Below, one piece after another: positions 45,142 to 55,963 of a DNA stretch of 64,000 nt (positions are counted from its first letter, which is position 1; each line of letters starts with the position of its first letter). Position numbers and translations under genes: made by a program. The DNA comes from Streptosporangium amethystogenes. GTDB taxonomy: Bacteria > Actinomycetota > Actinomycetes > Streptosporangiales > Streptosporangiaceae. The DNA is taken from assembly GCF_000721075.1 (NCBI RefSeq), contig NZ_JOEQ01000015.1:62001-126000 (forward strand), written 5' to 3'. A model generated the notes under the pieces. That model did no database searches. It saw only the letters and a program-made list of their open reading frames with translations, and was not told the DNA's origin.

Positions 45142-46137
45142 ATGTTCAAGAAAGTGCCCGCGGCGCTGGCCGCAGGGCTTCTGACCCTCGTGCTCACCGC
45201 CTGCGGCGGTGGTGACGCCGGGACCGGTGGTGGTGACGCCGGGACCGGTGGTGGATCCGACCGGATCACGCTCGGCTTCTCGCAGGTCGGCGCGGAGAGC
45301 GGCTGGCGGAGCGCGAACACCAAGTCCGTCCAGGAGGCGGCCAAGGAGGCCGGTATCGATCTGAAGTTCTCCGACGCCCAGCAGAAGCAGGAGAACCAGA
45401 TCAAGGCCATCCGCTCGTTCATCCAGCAGAAGGTCGACGCGATCGCCTTCTCGCCGGTGGTCGAGTCGGGCTGGGACACCGTGCTGAAGGAGGTCAAGGA
45501 CGCCGGCATCCCGGTCATCCTGACCGACCGGGCCGTCGACTCCGCCGACACCTCGCTCTACCGGACCTTCATCGGCTCCGACTTCGTCATCGAGGGCCAG
45601 AAGTCCGGCGAGTGGCTGGTCAAGGAGTACGAGGGCGAGTCGGGCCCGGTCAACATCGTCGAACTTCAGGGCACCACGGGCTCCGCGCCCGCCAATGACA
45701 GGAAGAAGGGTTTCGGGGACGCCATCGCGGCCGACCCCAAGTTCAAGATCATCGCCTCGCAGACCGGTGACTTCACCCGCGCCAAGGGCAAGGAGGTCAT
45801 GGAGGCCTTCCTCAAGGCGCACAAGGACATCGACGTCCTGTTCGCGCACAACGACGACATGGGTCTGGGGGCGATCGAGGCGATCGAGGGCGCGGGACTC
45901 AAGCCGGGCACCGACATTAAGATCATTACCATCGACGCGGTCAAGGACGGCATGCAGGCCCTGGCCGACGGGAAGATCAACTTCATCGCGGAGTGCAGCC
46001 CGCTGCTCGGCCCGCAACTGATGGACCTGGTCAAGAAGGCGGTCAAGGGCGAGCAGATCCCGCAGCGGGTCCTTACCGAGGAGACCACCTTCACCCCCGA
46101 GCAGGCCAAGGCGGCCCTGCCCGATCGCAAGTACTAG
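45142..46137 (+). CDS. Sugar-binding lipoprotein, galactofuranose (YtfQ)-type, orphan
   Basis: A 331-residue binding protein. The signal peptide ends in the lipobox LTAC; an imperfect linker (GDAGTGG twice) precedes a Peripla_BP_4 domain. ITLGFSQVGAESGWRSANTKSVQEAAKEAGIDLKFSDAQQKQENQIKAIRSFIQQKVDAIAFSPVVESGWDTVLKEVKDAGIPVILTDR matches the YtfQ pattern. Normally ATPase and permease genes follow. Here a hairpin and an unrelated reductase come next, so the transporter must be encoded elsewhere or be lost. Confidence 0.9.
   Translation: MFKKVPAALAAGLLTLVLTACGGGDAGTGGGDAGTGGGSDRITLGFSQVGAESGWRSANTKSVQEAAKEAGIDLKFSDAQQKQENQIKAIRSFIQQKVDAIAFSPVVESGWDTVLKEVKDAGIPVILTDRAVDSADTSLYRTFIGSDFVIEGQKSGEWLVKEYEGESGPVNIVELQGTTGSAPANDRKKGFGDAIAADPKFKIIASQTGDFTRAKGKEVMEAFLKAHKDIDVLFAHNDDMGLGAIEAIEGAGLKPGTDIKIITIDAVKDGMQALADGKINFIAECSPLLGPQLMDLVKKAVKGEQIPQRVLTEETTFTPEQAKAALPDRKY
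45211..45252 (+). repeat. Two perfect 21-bp tandem repeats in lipoprotein linker
   Basis: Two identical adjacent 21-base units encode GDAGTGG twice just after the lipobox cysteine. It is a slippage-prone, length-tolerant linker. Confidence 0.85.
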
Positions 46138-46146
46138 CCGTGCCGG

Positions 46147-46172
46147 CGGCGAGGTCCCCCGGGGCCTCGCCG
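46147..46172 (+). terminator. Hairpin terminator after orphan binding protein
   Basis: CGGCGAGG pairs with CCTCGCCG, with inner CCC/GGG pairs, beginning 10 bases after the lipoprotein stop. No U-tract. It separates the LacI/lipoprotein unit from the next gene. The remaining spacer to 46430 shows nothing else. Confidence 0.6.
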
Positions 46173-46430
46173 GTGGCCGGGGGCCGCCGACGCCGGGGAG
46201 CCGGACGTCGGCGATCCGATCCGCCCGGGAGACGACGGTGCGGCGACACCGTCGCGTGCCCGGAGAGCCCGGTGGGCAACCCGGTCCTCACCGGACGGCG
46301 GTGACGGCCCGGAGCGATGGCGGGAGTTAAATCGGAGGCGGGCGAAGGCCCGTCGCCGATACGCTCCCTCGGCATCTCCATGCCGTCACCGACCAGGCCG
46401 CTCGCGGGGGCCGGAAAATAAGAGCCGTAG

Positions 46431-47270
46431 TTGACCAGGATCGCGGTAACCGGTGTAACCGGAAATCTAGGACGCCTCGTCGTCGAGGACCTGCTCGCCA
46501 AGGTCCCTCCCGGCGACCTCGTCGCCCTCGCCCGCACCCCGGAGAAGGCGGCCGACCTGCCGGGCCGCGGTGTCGAGGTGCGCCGGGGAGACCACGACGA
46601 CGCCGTCTCCCTCGACGCCGCTCTCCAGGGGATCGAGGTCCTGCTCCTGGTGTCCGGCCCGGACCTGACGCCCGGGGTCCGTCTGCGGCAGCACCGCACC
46701 GTCATCGACCGCGCCGTCCGGGCGGGAGTGCGCCGGATCGTCTACACCGGTGCTGCCGGTGCGGAGAACGACCCTGTGGTCGGCGGCCCGGCCGCCGACC
46801 ACAGGGCCACGGAAAAGGCGCTTCACGAGTCGGGGACGGCCTACACCGTGCTGCGCAACGCGTTCTACTCCGAGGCCTTCCTGGGGACCGCACTGGCCCA
46901 GGCGAGGCAGACCGGCGAGATCATCTCCTCCACCGGAGGCCGGCCGCTCAACACCGCGCGGCTCCGCGACCTGGCGCTGGCGGCGAGTGCAGCCCTGACC
47001 GGCGCAGGGCACGAGAACGCCACCTACGAGCTGTACGGCCCGCTCTGGACCTATCCGGAGCTTGCCGTGGTCCTCACGCGCGTCCTGGGCGGCCCCGTCG
47101 GCTATCGGGAGGTCACCGACGAGGAGGCCGGCTGGCTGGGAAGTCTGTTCCCCGCGGTGCGCGCGGGTGCCCTGGCGGCGACCGGCCCCGACCTCGCGCG
47201 CCTGCTCGGCCGGCCGCCCGCCGGCCTGGAGGAGACGGCCGCCGCCCTCGTCGCGCGCATGGGCGGCTGA
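46431..47270 (+). CDS. NmrA-like NAD(P)-binding reductase (QorB/azoreductase-like)
   Basis: A 279-residue atypical SDR. RIAVTGVTGNLGRLVVEDLL is the cofactor loop, and RRIVYTGAAGAENDPVVGGPAADHRATEKALHESGTAYTVLRNAFYSE matches QorB/NmrA proteins, which use NADPH on quinones or sense NADP. It starts at TTG 46431, which directly precedes the dinucleotide fold; no Shine-Dalgarno is evident. A standalone gene that converges with the sigma factor. Confidence 0.88.
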   Translation: MTRIAVTGVTGNLGRLVVEDLLAKVPPGDLVALARTPEKAADLPGRGVEVRRGDHDDAVSLDAALQGIEVLLLVSGPDLTPGVRLRQHRTVIDRAVRAGVRRIVYTGAAGAENDPVVGGPAADHRATEKALHESGTAYTVLRNAFYSEAFLGTALAQARQTGEIISSTGGRPLNTARLRDLALAASAALTGAGHENATYELYGPLWTYPELAVVLTRVLGGPVGYREVTDEEAGWLGSLFPAVRAGALAATGPDLARLLGRPPAGLEETAAALVARMGG

Positions 47271-47284
47271 GCTCCGGCGGCCGA

Positions 47285-48289
<1,005 letters not shown>

Positions 48290-48467
48290 GGTGTTCACAC
48301 CTTCCCCGGGTCTGGTCAGATACAACAACCCGTGCAGTTCAAGGTACGTCCCGCGAAGGTGTGCTGCGGCGCCTGGCTCGCCGTCGTTTCCTTCGCTGGG
48401 AGCGGAGAGCTTCCGCCGCCGGGGCGTTCATGGTGGGGGGGCGGGTCGTCGGGTTCCGCCGCCGAGC

Positions 48468-48513
48468 GGGCGGCCGGGCCGCCTCCCCGGGCGGGGAGGC
48501 GGCCCGGCCGCCC
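48468..48513 (-). terminator. 21-bp perfect GC hairpin between secreted protein and sigma factor
   Basis: Arms at 48468-48488 and 48493-48513 are perfectly complementary over 21 bp with a 4-base loop. It lies 60 bases beyond the stop of the secreted protein (minus strand) and about 180 bases before the sigma factor start. A strong terminator of the I-shaped, U-less type. Confidence 0.75.
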
Positions 48514-48573
48514 TTCGGTGACGCTGCGGGCGTCGCGATGGCGGTCAGATGTACGGGACGGGATCTCGGGGGG

Positions 48574-49086
48574 TCAGGCTGGGAAGTCGCCCGGAGAGAC
48601 GCCGCGGGTGCGGGCGTTGCCTCCCCTGATGGGAGTGAGGGTGAGGGTCCAGATGGTCGTACTGGTGGAGGTCGTGACGAACCTCAGCCGCTTGTCGAAA
48701 CGCCGGTAGGAGGGATCGCGGGTGAACCTGCCTCTGGAGGTGCTGAACCTGTAGCCGGAGGTGTAGAAGATGGTGTAGGTGCCGTCCTTGACCACCCTGA
48801 CGGTGGCGGTGGACCGTGCGCGGACGTAGACGCTGAGTGCCTTGGACCTGCCACGGACCAGGGTGACGACGGTGTCCGTCCGGTTGCCGTTCTTGATCTT
48901 CAGGGTGCCCTGCCCGCGGCTGTAGCGGGAGTAGAGGATCTTTCCGTTGCTCGGCCGTGCCGCCGCCTCCGTGATGGAGACCGTGACGGTCTCCGCGGTC
49001 GAGGCGGCCGCGGGGGTGACGGCAATGGAGCCGGTCAGCAGAACGGATGTGAGGATCACTCCCGCTAGGGGGCGTAGTTTGACCAT
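48574..49086 (-). CDS. Secreted hypothetical protein
   Basis: A 170-residue exported protein. The signal peptide is residues 1-28 (LRPLAGVILTSVLLTGSIAVTPAAAS). The mature part is rich in Thr, Arg and Ser with regular beta-strand periodicity (TVVTLVRGRSKALSVYVRARSTATVRVVKDGTYTIFYTSGYRFST), which suggests a small beta-sandwich. No family is recognised. It overlaps the end of the degenerate kinase gene by 22 bases. Confidence 0.75.
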   Translation of the reverse strand: MVKLRPLAGVILTSVLLTGSIAVTPAAASTAETVTVSITEAAARPSNGKILYSRYSRGQGTLKIKNGNRTDTVVTLVRGRSKALSVYVRARSTATVRVVKDGTYTIFYTSGYRFSTSRGRFTRDPSYRRFDKRLRFVTTSTSTTIWTLTLTPIRGGNARTRGVSPGDFPA

Positions 49087-49808
49087 TGCGCAAATATGAC
49101 CAATCTTCGGTGGCAGGTCAAAGTCATTTGTGTCTGAACTGGTTTTTCAGTCGCTCTGCGAAGACATCGAAACCTTTGGCGAGCGGGAGACCGCTTGAGG
49201 TGACTGTCCCGCACGCCTTGGCGGCGATCGGGGGAGACGAAATCCCGGGTCGTTCCAGGCGGACGCCGCCCTCCATGATTCGCCGACTCCTGCGCCGCTT
49301 TCGCACCGGCCGGCGCGGAAGAGAAAACGGCCAGCGCGCCCGCGACCAGCGGCAGCGTGCGGGGGCGCCGCGCCGGACCGGTGGAGGGGGGCCGGGCGTG
49401 AGGGGGGCGGGGGGATATCAGGTCGGATGTCAGGAACTCGCCGACCAGCCGGAGCAGGGCGTCGCTCGCGCCCGGCCGCCGCGCGGGGTCCTTGGCGAGG
49501 CAGGCTGTGATCAGCCCGCGCAGATCGTCGGGGAGCGCGCCGAGAACGCCCTCGGAGGTCACCACCTCCTGAAGCGTCGGGCCGTCGACGTACTCGCTGA
49601 CGATGTACGGCCTGTCGCCGTCCACCCCGCTGTCCAGAACCTGGGCGGTGCAGAAGGCGGACATCTCCCGTAGCGGCTCCATCGCCTCCCGGAACCGCTC
49701 GCGGTCCACGTCGGCGGGCAGCAGTCGCACGACCATCCGGTCTCCCGAGGGGGGCGTGGCAAGGTAGACGTCCTCTCCCAGTCGCCCCGTTACCCGGTAC
49801 TCGTCCAC
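49065..49808 (-). pseudogene. Ser/Thr protein kinase with catalytic core deleted in frame
   Basis: A 247-codon frame from GTG 49808. The N-lobe is present (YRVTGRLGEDVYLATPPSGDRMVVRLL, SEYVDGPTLQEVV). It then jumps straight to the C-lobe helix (ALPDDLRGLITACLAKDPARRPGASDALLRLVGEFL), so the catalytic loop HRD, the DFG motif and the activation segment are missing. A Pro-rich linker and a possible transmembrane residue (LPLVAGALAVFSS) follow, and the tail looks out of frame. An inactive relic or a kinase-like scaffold. Confidence 0.65.
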
Positions 49809-49891
49809 ACGCTCGGGATCCCCGCCTGGATGGGGCCGACGTCAGGTATGGTCTGGCTTCCTCTCCGGGGCATCTACCTTGAGATCACTAA

Positions 49892-50521
49892 TTATGAGGA
49901 TTCAATAGTACGAAGTGGAAAGCTCGTATCCCGTGCTCTCCCGGTGGCACGCCAGGGGGCGAGAACCGCGTCGAGTTCGCGGCGGAGCCAGGTCTCCAGC
50001 GGCGCCTCGCGATGGACCGCCCAGGTGACCAGTGCGCCGTTGTAGGTCGACTGCACGGAGCGGGCCAGCTGTGCGAGGTCGGTGGGCAGGAGTTCGCCGG
50101 CCTCCGTGGCCCTGACGAGCAGGTCGTGGATCTCCTCACGCATGGCGCGGGCGTGTGCCCGCGCCTGGGCGTGGAACTCGGGGTCGCTGAGATCCTGGTG
50201 GAGGACGGCGAGGTGGTTGGAGAAGGCCACGGGGTCGGAGACCGGCTCGGCCAGGGCCGCCAGGTTGTCCAGCAGCGTGTCAAGGATCCCGTTCCGGGAG
50301 CCCGCCACGCGCAGCCGCCGGCGGACGTACTCGGTGTCGCCCTGGTGAAGGCTCAGCAGCAGCGCGCGCTTGGAACCGAAGCGCTGCACCAGGGTGGCGG
50401 GCGAGAGTCCCGCCTTCTTGGCGACGGCCGCCAGGGTGAGCCTGGCGGGACCGACCTGGCTGACGACCTCCGAGACCGCGGCGAAGATCGCCTCGTCGCT
50501 GACGGTTCGCGGGCGTGGCAT
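49892..50521 (-). CDS. TetR/AcrR-family regulator
   Basis: A 209-residue repressor. The N-terminal HTH is SEVVSQVGPARLTLAAVAKKAGLSPATLVQRFGSKRALLLSL; a C-terminal ligand domain follows. ATG 50521 is preceded by spacer only 45 bases long from the alcohol dehydrogenase stop, so it could be transcribed with that gene. Ligand unknown. Confidence 0.9.
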   Translation of the reverse strand: MPRPRTVSDEAIFAAVSEVVSQVGPARLTLAAVAKKAGLSPATLVQRFGSKRALLLSLHQGDTEYVRRRLRVAGSRNGILDTLLDNLAALAEPVSDPVAFSNHLAVLHQDLSDPEFHAQARAHARAMREEIHDLLVRATEAGELLPTDLAQLARSVQSTYNGALVTWAVHREAPLETWLRRELDAVLAPWRATGRARDTSFPLRTIESS

Positions 50522-50566
50522 GGACCCGATGCTAGCAACGGGGTGGAGCGGCGATCACCTACCCGG

Positions 50567-51589
50567 TCAGGGGGAGGAGATCATCAGGACGGCGGCCCCT
50601 TCGACCCGGTCGGCGGCCAGGTCGGCCAGGGCCAGGTCGGCCTCGGCCAGGGGATAGAGCACCGTGGTCACCCGGGGCGGGTGGGCCCTGGCGAGTTCCA
50701 GGTAGGCCCGGCCGTCGGCCCGGGTGTTGGCGGTGACGCTGCGCAGGGTGCGCTCCTGGAACAGGTGGCGATCATAGGTCAGCGGCGGGATGTCGCTGAG
50801 ATGGATGCCCGCCACCGCGAGGGTGCCGCCCCGGTCCAGCGCGGACAGTGCGACCGGTACCAGCTCGCCCACCGGGGCGAACAGGATCGCCGAGTCCAGC
50901 GGCTCGGGCGGGGCGTCCGCGGCGTCGCCCGCCGAGGCCGCGCCCAGCGTCATGGCCAGTTCCCTGGCCCTGGCCGAGCGGGTCAGCACGTGCACCGTCG
51001 CGCCCTGGGCGATGGCGATCTGCGCGGTCAGATGCGCCGAGGCGCCGAAACCGTAGATGCCCAGGCGCCCGCCGGGAGGAAGGTCACTGCGGAGCAGTGC
51101 GCGGTAGCCGATGATCCCGGCGCACAGCAGCGGTGCCAGCTTCTCCGCCGGCGTCTCCGGCGGCAGCGGGTAGGCGAAGTCCTCGGGAACGGTCAGGTAT
51201 TCGGCGTAGCCGCCGTCGGCGTCCCAGCCGGTGTAGGTCGAGCGGGGGCAGAGGTTCTCCGAGCCACGCAGGCAGTAGCGGCAGTGACCGCAGGTCGAGC
51301 GGAGCCAGGCCGCGCCCACCCGGGTGCCCGGCGACAGCCGCCCGGCGCCGGGACCGGCGGCCACCACCCGGCCCACGGCCTCGTGGCCGGGTGTGGTCCT
51401 CGGACGGCGTGGCCGCAGGTCGCCCTCGGCGAGATGCAGGTCGGTCCGGCAGACCGCGCAGACCTCGACGCGGACCAGCACCTCGCCGGGCCCGGGGGAG
51501 GGGACCGGGACGCGGACCCGTCGCAGGGGACGCGAGAGGATCGGCCCCGGGTGGGCGACGACCCAGGCGTCCATCTCCGAGGGGATCAC
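50567..51589 (-). CDS. Zinc-dependent alcohol dehydrogenase
   Basis: A 340-residue MDR-family dehydrogenase. The catalytic-zinc Cys is in CAVCRTDLH and GHEAVG follows. The structural-zinc cysteines are in [15 protein letters not shown], and the cofactor loop is [29 protein letters not shown]. The start GTG 51589 overlaps the stop of the XRE/PNPOx gene (GTGA), so the two are coupled; ATG 51574 is an alternative. It oxidises or reduces alcohols/aldehydes with NAD(P)H. Pairing with cydAB and the PNPOx protein suggests use under low oxygen (inference). Confidence 0.9.
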   Translation of the reverse strand: MIPSEMDAWVVAHPGPILSRPLRRVRVPVPSPGPGEVLVRVEVCAVCRTDLHLAEGDLRPRRPRTTPGHEAVGRVVAAGPGAGRLSPGTRVGAAWLRSTCGHCRYCLRGSENLCPRSTYTGWDADGGYAEYLTVPEDFAYPLPPETPAEKLAPLLCAGIIGYRALLRSDLPPGGRLGIYGFGASAHLTAQIAIAQGATVHVLTRSARARELAMTLGAASAGDAADAPPEPLDSAILFAPVGELVPVALSALDRGGTLAVAGIHLSDIPPLTYDRHLFQERTLRSVTANTRADGRAYLELARAHPPRVTTVLYPLAEADLALADLAADRVEGAAVLMISSP

Positions 51590-52260
51590 AGGCCGCGCCG
51601 GATGCGCCGGCCGCTGACCTCGACGGCGGTGATTCTCACGTACAGTTCCCGCTCGCCTCCCGCCCACGGCCGGACGCCCAGCGCCGCCAGGGCGGCCCGG
51701 TCCTCCTCGGAGGAGACGTGCTGGATCCCGCCGCGCACCAGTACGCTCCAGCCCTCGTGGCAGGCGTCGTCGATCCGGTCGACCTCGAAGGCGACCTTGC
51801 ACTCGACCCCCTGGACCCCGGTGCGCAGGGAAGCGTCGAGCGGGCCGCCGAAGGCGGTGCGGAAGATCACCGAGTCGCCGTGCAGGGCGTAGTTGACCGG
51901 AAGGATCACCGGACCGTCGGCCCCCTCGAAGGCGATCCTGCCCACCCCCCCGGGGGTGATGAGCCGCAGGCACTCGTCCCGGTCAAGCTTCTCCAGCACG
52001 GGGCGACCCGTTGCCGGGCCGTGACCGGGCGGCAGGTCGGTGTACTTGCCGAGCAGTTCCTCGGGCCTGGTGTCCAGGGCGGTGGCCACCCGGTTCACGG
52101 TGCCGGTGTTCGGTGAGGCCACGGACTCCTCCAGGTAGGCGAGATAACCGGGATCGATTCCGGCCCGCCTCGCCAACTCCTCCCGGCTGAGGCCGAGATC
52201 CTCGCGTCGTCTGGCGATCCGGCGGCCAAGGTCGCCCGGCGCCGATCTGCGTCCGGTCAT
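51586..52260 (-). CDS. XRE helix-turn-helix fused to pyridoxamine-5'-phosphate-oxidase-like domain
   Basis: A 224-residue two-domain protein. Residues 5-70 are an XRE HTH ([35 protein letters not shown]). Residues 85-220 are a flavin-binding PNPOx-like barrel ([48 protein letters not shown]). ATG 52260 has GGGAGAAACC before it. This fusion recurs in actinobacteria near dormancy/low-oxygen genes, which I infer from memory. It likely senses a flavin or redox signal and regulates the adjacent genes. Confidence 0.88.
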   Translation of the reverse strand: MTGRRSAPGDLGRRIARRREDLGLSREELARRAGIDPGYLAYLEESVASPNTGTVNRVATALDTRPEELLGKYTDLPPGHGPATGRPVLEKLDRDECLRLITPGGVGRIAFEGADGPVILPVNYALHGDSVIFRTAFGGPLDASLRTGVQGVECKVAFEVDRIDDACHEGWSVLVRGGIQHVSSEEDRAALAALGVRPWAGGERELYVRITAVEVSGRRIRRGL

Positions 52261-52458
52261 GGGTTTCTCCCACTGAGAAGATCGATGTCGCTGCGAGTCC
52301 GGGGCTCCTCCGGCTCCGCGTTCCTCGATCGACATCATCTGAGGCCTCCCCCTCAGCCACACACCCCTAACCCGCCACCTCACCTGCGGAAACCTCGTCG
52401 GCGTTCGGGATCTTCCACGGCGAGGGCCATAAGTCCCGGATATGGGGGCGAGGGGGCA

Positions 52459-52494
52459 GGACCAAGGTCCCTCCGATCAGGGCCCGGCGGCCCT
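52459..52494. promoter_or_regulatory. Overlapping inverted repeats resembling DevR/DosR-type boxes
   Basis: Three overlapping dyads occupy the divergent cyd region: GGACC-AA-GGTCC (52459-52470); GGTCCCT, 6 bases, AGGGCCC (52466-52485); AGGGCC, 4 bases, GGCCCT (52479-52494). They resemble the GGGAC/GTCCC pairs of the DevR/OsdR regulators of oxygen-limited growth. A regulatory role for cydAB and the XRE/PNPOx unit is inferred. Confidence 0.5.
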
Positions 52495-52555
52495 ACGTGG
52501 CAAACCCCCCTAATCGGAATCCTTGCGGAGATATCACTCATGAGACGGAGCATCG

Positions 52556-53941
52556 ATGGACGTCTTGGACCTGTCGCGCTGGCAGTTTGGGATTACGACG
52601 GTCTACCACTTCCTGTTCGTGCCGCTGACGATCGGTCTGTCGGTACTCGTCGCGGGATTCCAGACCGCCTGGCACCGTACGGGCAATCCCACCTACCTGC
52701 GGATGACGAAGTTCTGGGGACGTCTGTTCCTGATCAACTTCGCGATGGGGGTGGTCACCGGCATCGTGCAGGAGTTCCAGTTCGGGATGAACTGGAGTGA
52801 CTACTCCCGTTTCGTCGGTGACGTGTTCGGCGCGCCGCTGGCGATGGAGGGACTGATGGCCTTCTTCCTGGAGTCCACCTTCCTCGGATTGTGGATCTTC
52901 GGTTGGGAGCGGCTGTCGCCCAGGGTCCATCTGGCCACGATCTGGATCGCCGCGATCGGCACCAACCTGTCGGCCTACTTCATCCTCGCCGCCAACTCCT
53001 GGATGCAGCACCCGGTCGGCTACCGCCTCAACCCCGAGACCGGCCGCGCGGAACTCACCGACATCTGGGCGGTGCTCACCAACTCCACCACCCTGGTCAC
53101 CTTCCCGCACGTCATATTCGGCGCGTTCGTCGCCGCCGGAATGTTCGTCGCCGGGGTGAGCGCCTGGCAGCTGCTCAGGAAGAGGCACGTGGAGCTCTTC
53201 CGCGTCTCGGCGCGGGTGGCCATGGCCGTGACCGTGGTCTCCGCGATCGGCGTGTCCCTCTCCGGGCACTGGCAGGCGCAGATCATGACCGAGCAGCAGC
53301 CGATGAAGATGGCCGCCGCCGAGGCGCTGTGGGAGGACGAGAGCTCCGCCGGCTTCTCGATATTCGCCGTCGGCGATGTCGAGAACGGGCGCAACCACAT
53401 CAACCTGCAGATCCCCTACGGCCTCAGCCTGCTGTCCACCAACACGCTGGACGGCGAGGTGGAGGGCATCAACGACATCCAGGCCCGCTACGAGAGCATC
53501 TACGGCCCCGGCGACTACCGGCCGGTGGTCGGCCTGGCCTACTGGTCCTTCCGGTTGATGATCGGCTTCGGCATGCTGGCCGCGCTGCTGGCCCTGGCCG
53601 GGCTCTGGTTCACCCGCCGCGGCAGACTTCCCGCCAGCCCGTGGTTCCACCGGATCGCCATCGCCGGCATCGCGCTGCCCTTCCTGGCCAACTCGCTGGG
53701 ATGGATCTTCACCGAGATGGGCCGCCAGCCCTGGACCGTCTTCGGGCTGATGCGTACCGCGGCCGCCGTCTCACCGGGCGTCGACGTCACCGAGGTCGCG
53801 ATCACCCTGGTCGGCTTCACCCTTCTCTACGCGGTGCTCGCGGCGACCGAAGTCCGGCTGCTGCTGAAGTTCATCCGCCTCGGCCCCGAGGACGAGACCG
53901 AGAAGCCGTCCGAAGACACCACCCCCGCGCTCTCCTACTGA
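52556..53941 (+). CDS. cydA: Cytochrome bd ubiquinol oxidase subunit I
   Basis: A 461-residue membrane subunit of the high-affinity terminal oxidase that reduces O2 to water with quinol. RWQFGITTVYHFLFVPLTIGLS holds the heme b595 His ligand near residue 19. ETGRAELTDIWAVLTN and PHVIFGAFVAAGMFVAGVSAW follow, and the C-terminal GWIFTEMGRQPW is the conserved GRQPW. The Q-loop is of the short type usual in Gram-positive bacteria. ATG 52556. It forms a heterodimer with CydB encoded 21 bases downstream. Confidence 0.95.
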   Translation: MDVLDLSRWQFGITTVYHFLFVPLTIGLSVLVAGFQTAWHRTGNPTYLRMTKFWGRLFLINFAMGVVTGIVQEFQFGMNWSDYSRFVGDVFGAPLAMEGLMAFFLESTFLGLWIFGWERLSPRVHLATIWIAAIGTNLSAYFILAANSWMQHPVGYRLNPETGRAELTDIWAVLTNSTTLVTFPHVIFGAFVAAGMFVAGVSAWQLLRKRHVELFRVSARVAMAVTVVSAIGVSLSGHWQAQIMTEQQPMKMAAAEALWEDESSAGFSIFAVGDVENGRNHINLQIPYGLSLLSTNTLDGEVEGINDIQARYESIYGPGDYRPVVGLAYWSFRLMIGFGMLAALLALAGLWFTRRGRLPASPWFHRIAIAGIALPFLANSLGWIFTEMGRQPWTVFGLMRTAAAVSPGVDVTEVAITLVGFTLLYAVLAATEVRLLLKFIRLGPEDETEKPSEDTTPALSY

Positions 53942-53962
53942 GGCCCCCACCAAGGAACCCCC

Positions 53963-54958
<996 letters not shown>

Positions 54959-54990
54959 TGTCTACGATGAACGTTCTCCAAGGGGGCTCG

Positions 54991-55758
54991 ATGCGGTTGG
55001 CGTTCAGCACGCTCGGCATGCCGGGGCAGGGCCTCGCGCGGGCCGTCGAGACGGCCGTGGCGTACGGGTGCGCCGGGCTCGAACTCCGCCTCCACCCCGA
55101 CACCGGGGTCCATGCCGGACTCTCCCCGGCGCGACGGGCGGAGGTCCGCGCGGCCGTCGGGGCGGCCCGGCTGGAGATCTCCGCTCTCGCGGGATATGTC
55201 GGGATCGCCGTGACCGGCCCGGACGAACCCGTGGTGCGGGAACTCCGCGAGGACCTGGTCCTCGCCGCGGACCTGGGCGCTCCCGCCGTGCGGGTCTTTC
55301 CCGGTGGGCAGGACCTCGAGGCGGGGGCGCGGCGGCTGCGGGCGGTCGCGGACCTGTGCGCCGAGTCCGGGGTACGGGTGCTGGTGGAGACCCACGACGC
55401 CATGCCGACCGGTGCCGCGGTCGGACGGCTGCTGGACGCCGCCGGCGTGCCCGAGACCGCGGGCGCGCTGTGGGACGTGCTGCACCCGTGGCGTCACGGC
55501 GAGGCGCCCGCCGACACCCTGGCGGCGCTGGGCGATCACCTCGCGTACGTGCAGATCAAGGACGCGGTCTCGGCGACCGACACCACTCCGGTGCCGCTGT
55601 GGACGGGCGGGGTTCCCCTCGACGGGTGCGGCGATCTGCTGCGCGGCTTCGGTGGCTGGGCCTGCCTGGAATGGGAACGTGCCTGGTACCCGCGGGTGGC
55701 GCCGGTGGAGGAGATCCTTCCCGGCGCCCGCGAGTGGGTGGCGCGCTTCTCGGCCTGA
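54991..55758 (+). CDS. Sugar phosphate isomerase/epimerase (AP endonuclease 2-like TIM barrel)
   Basis: A 255-residue xylose-isomerase-like TIM barrel. MRLAFSTLGMPGQGLARAVETAVAYGCAGLELRL is the first beta-alpha unit, with VETHDAMPTGAAVGRLL, ALWDVLHPWRHGEAP and YVQIKDAV contributing the metal-ligand positions Glu, Asp, His and Lys/Asp. ATG 54991 sits behind AAGGGGG; ATG 54967 is an alternative. Substrate unknown. Close spacing to cydB may only reflect compact packing. Confidence 0.87.
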   Translation: MRLAFSTLGMPGQGLARAVETAVAYGCAGLELRLHPDTGVHAGLSPARRAEVRAAVGAARLEISALAGYVGIAVTGPDEPVVRELREDLVLAADLGAPAVRVFPGGQDLEAGARRLRAVADLCAESGVRVLVETHDAMPTGAAVGRLLDAAGVPETAGALWDVLHPWRHGEAPADTLAALGDHLAYVQIKDAVSATDTTPVPLWTGGVPLDGCGDLLRGFGGWACLEWERAWYPRVAPVEEILPGAREWVARFSA

Positions 55759-55947
55759 CCTCGGCCCCGATGCCACGAGGACGGCGTTGATACCGAGTGC
55801 CGCCGCGGCGCGGACGTTGACCGCCCGGTCGTCGAGAAAGGTGACGTCACCGGGGGCGGCGTCGAGCCGGCGCAGGACCTGTTCGAAGACGGCGGCATCC
55901 GGCTTGGCCAGGGCCGGTCGGCAGCTGTGGAAGCGATGGGTGAACAC
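55759..55947 (-). pseudogene. C-terminal fragment of a HAD-superfamily hydrolase
   Basis: RFHSCRPALAKPDAAVFEQVLRRLDAAPGDVTFLDDRAVNVRAAAALGINAVLVAS matches motifs III and IV (the KPD and DD signature) of HAD-IA phosphatases. The N-terminal half with the DxDxT nucleophile and the cap is absent; the uridine kinase-like gene ends only 17 bases upstream. The frame has no stop at the natural end and runs into the opposite gene. A decayed remnant. Confidence 0.6.
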
Positions 55948-55963
55948 CGCGGACCACGGCGCC

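Noticed and set aside
45211..45252. CRISPR-like repeat
   Set aside because: Only two directly adjacent units with no spacers, in frame within a lipoprotein linker.
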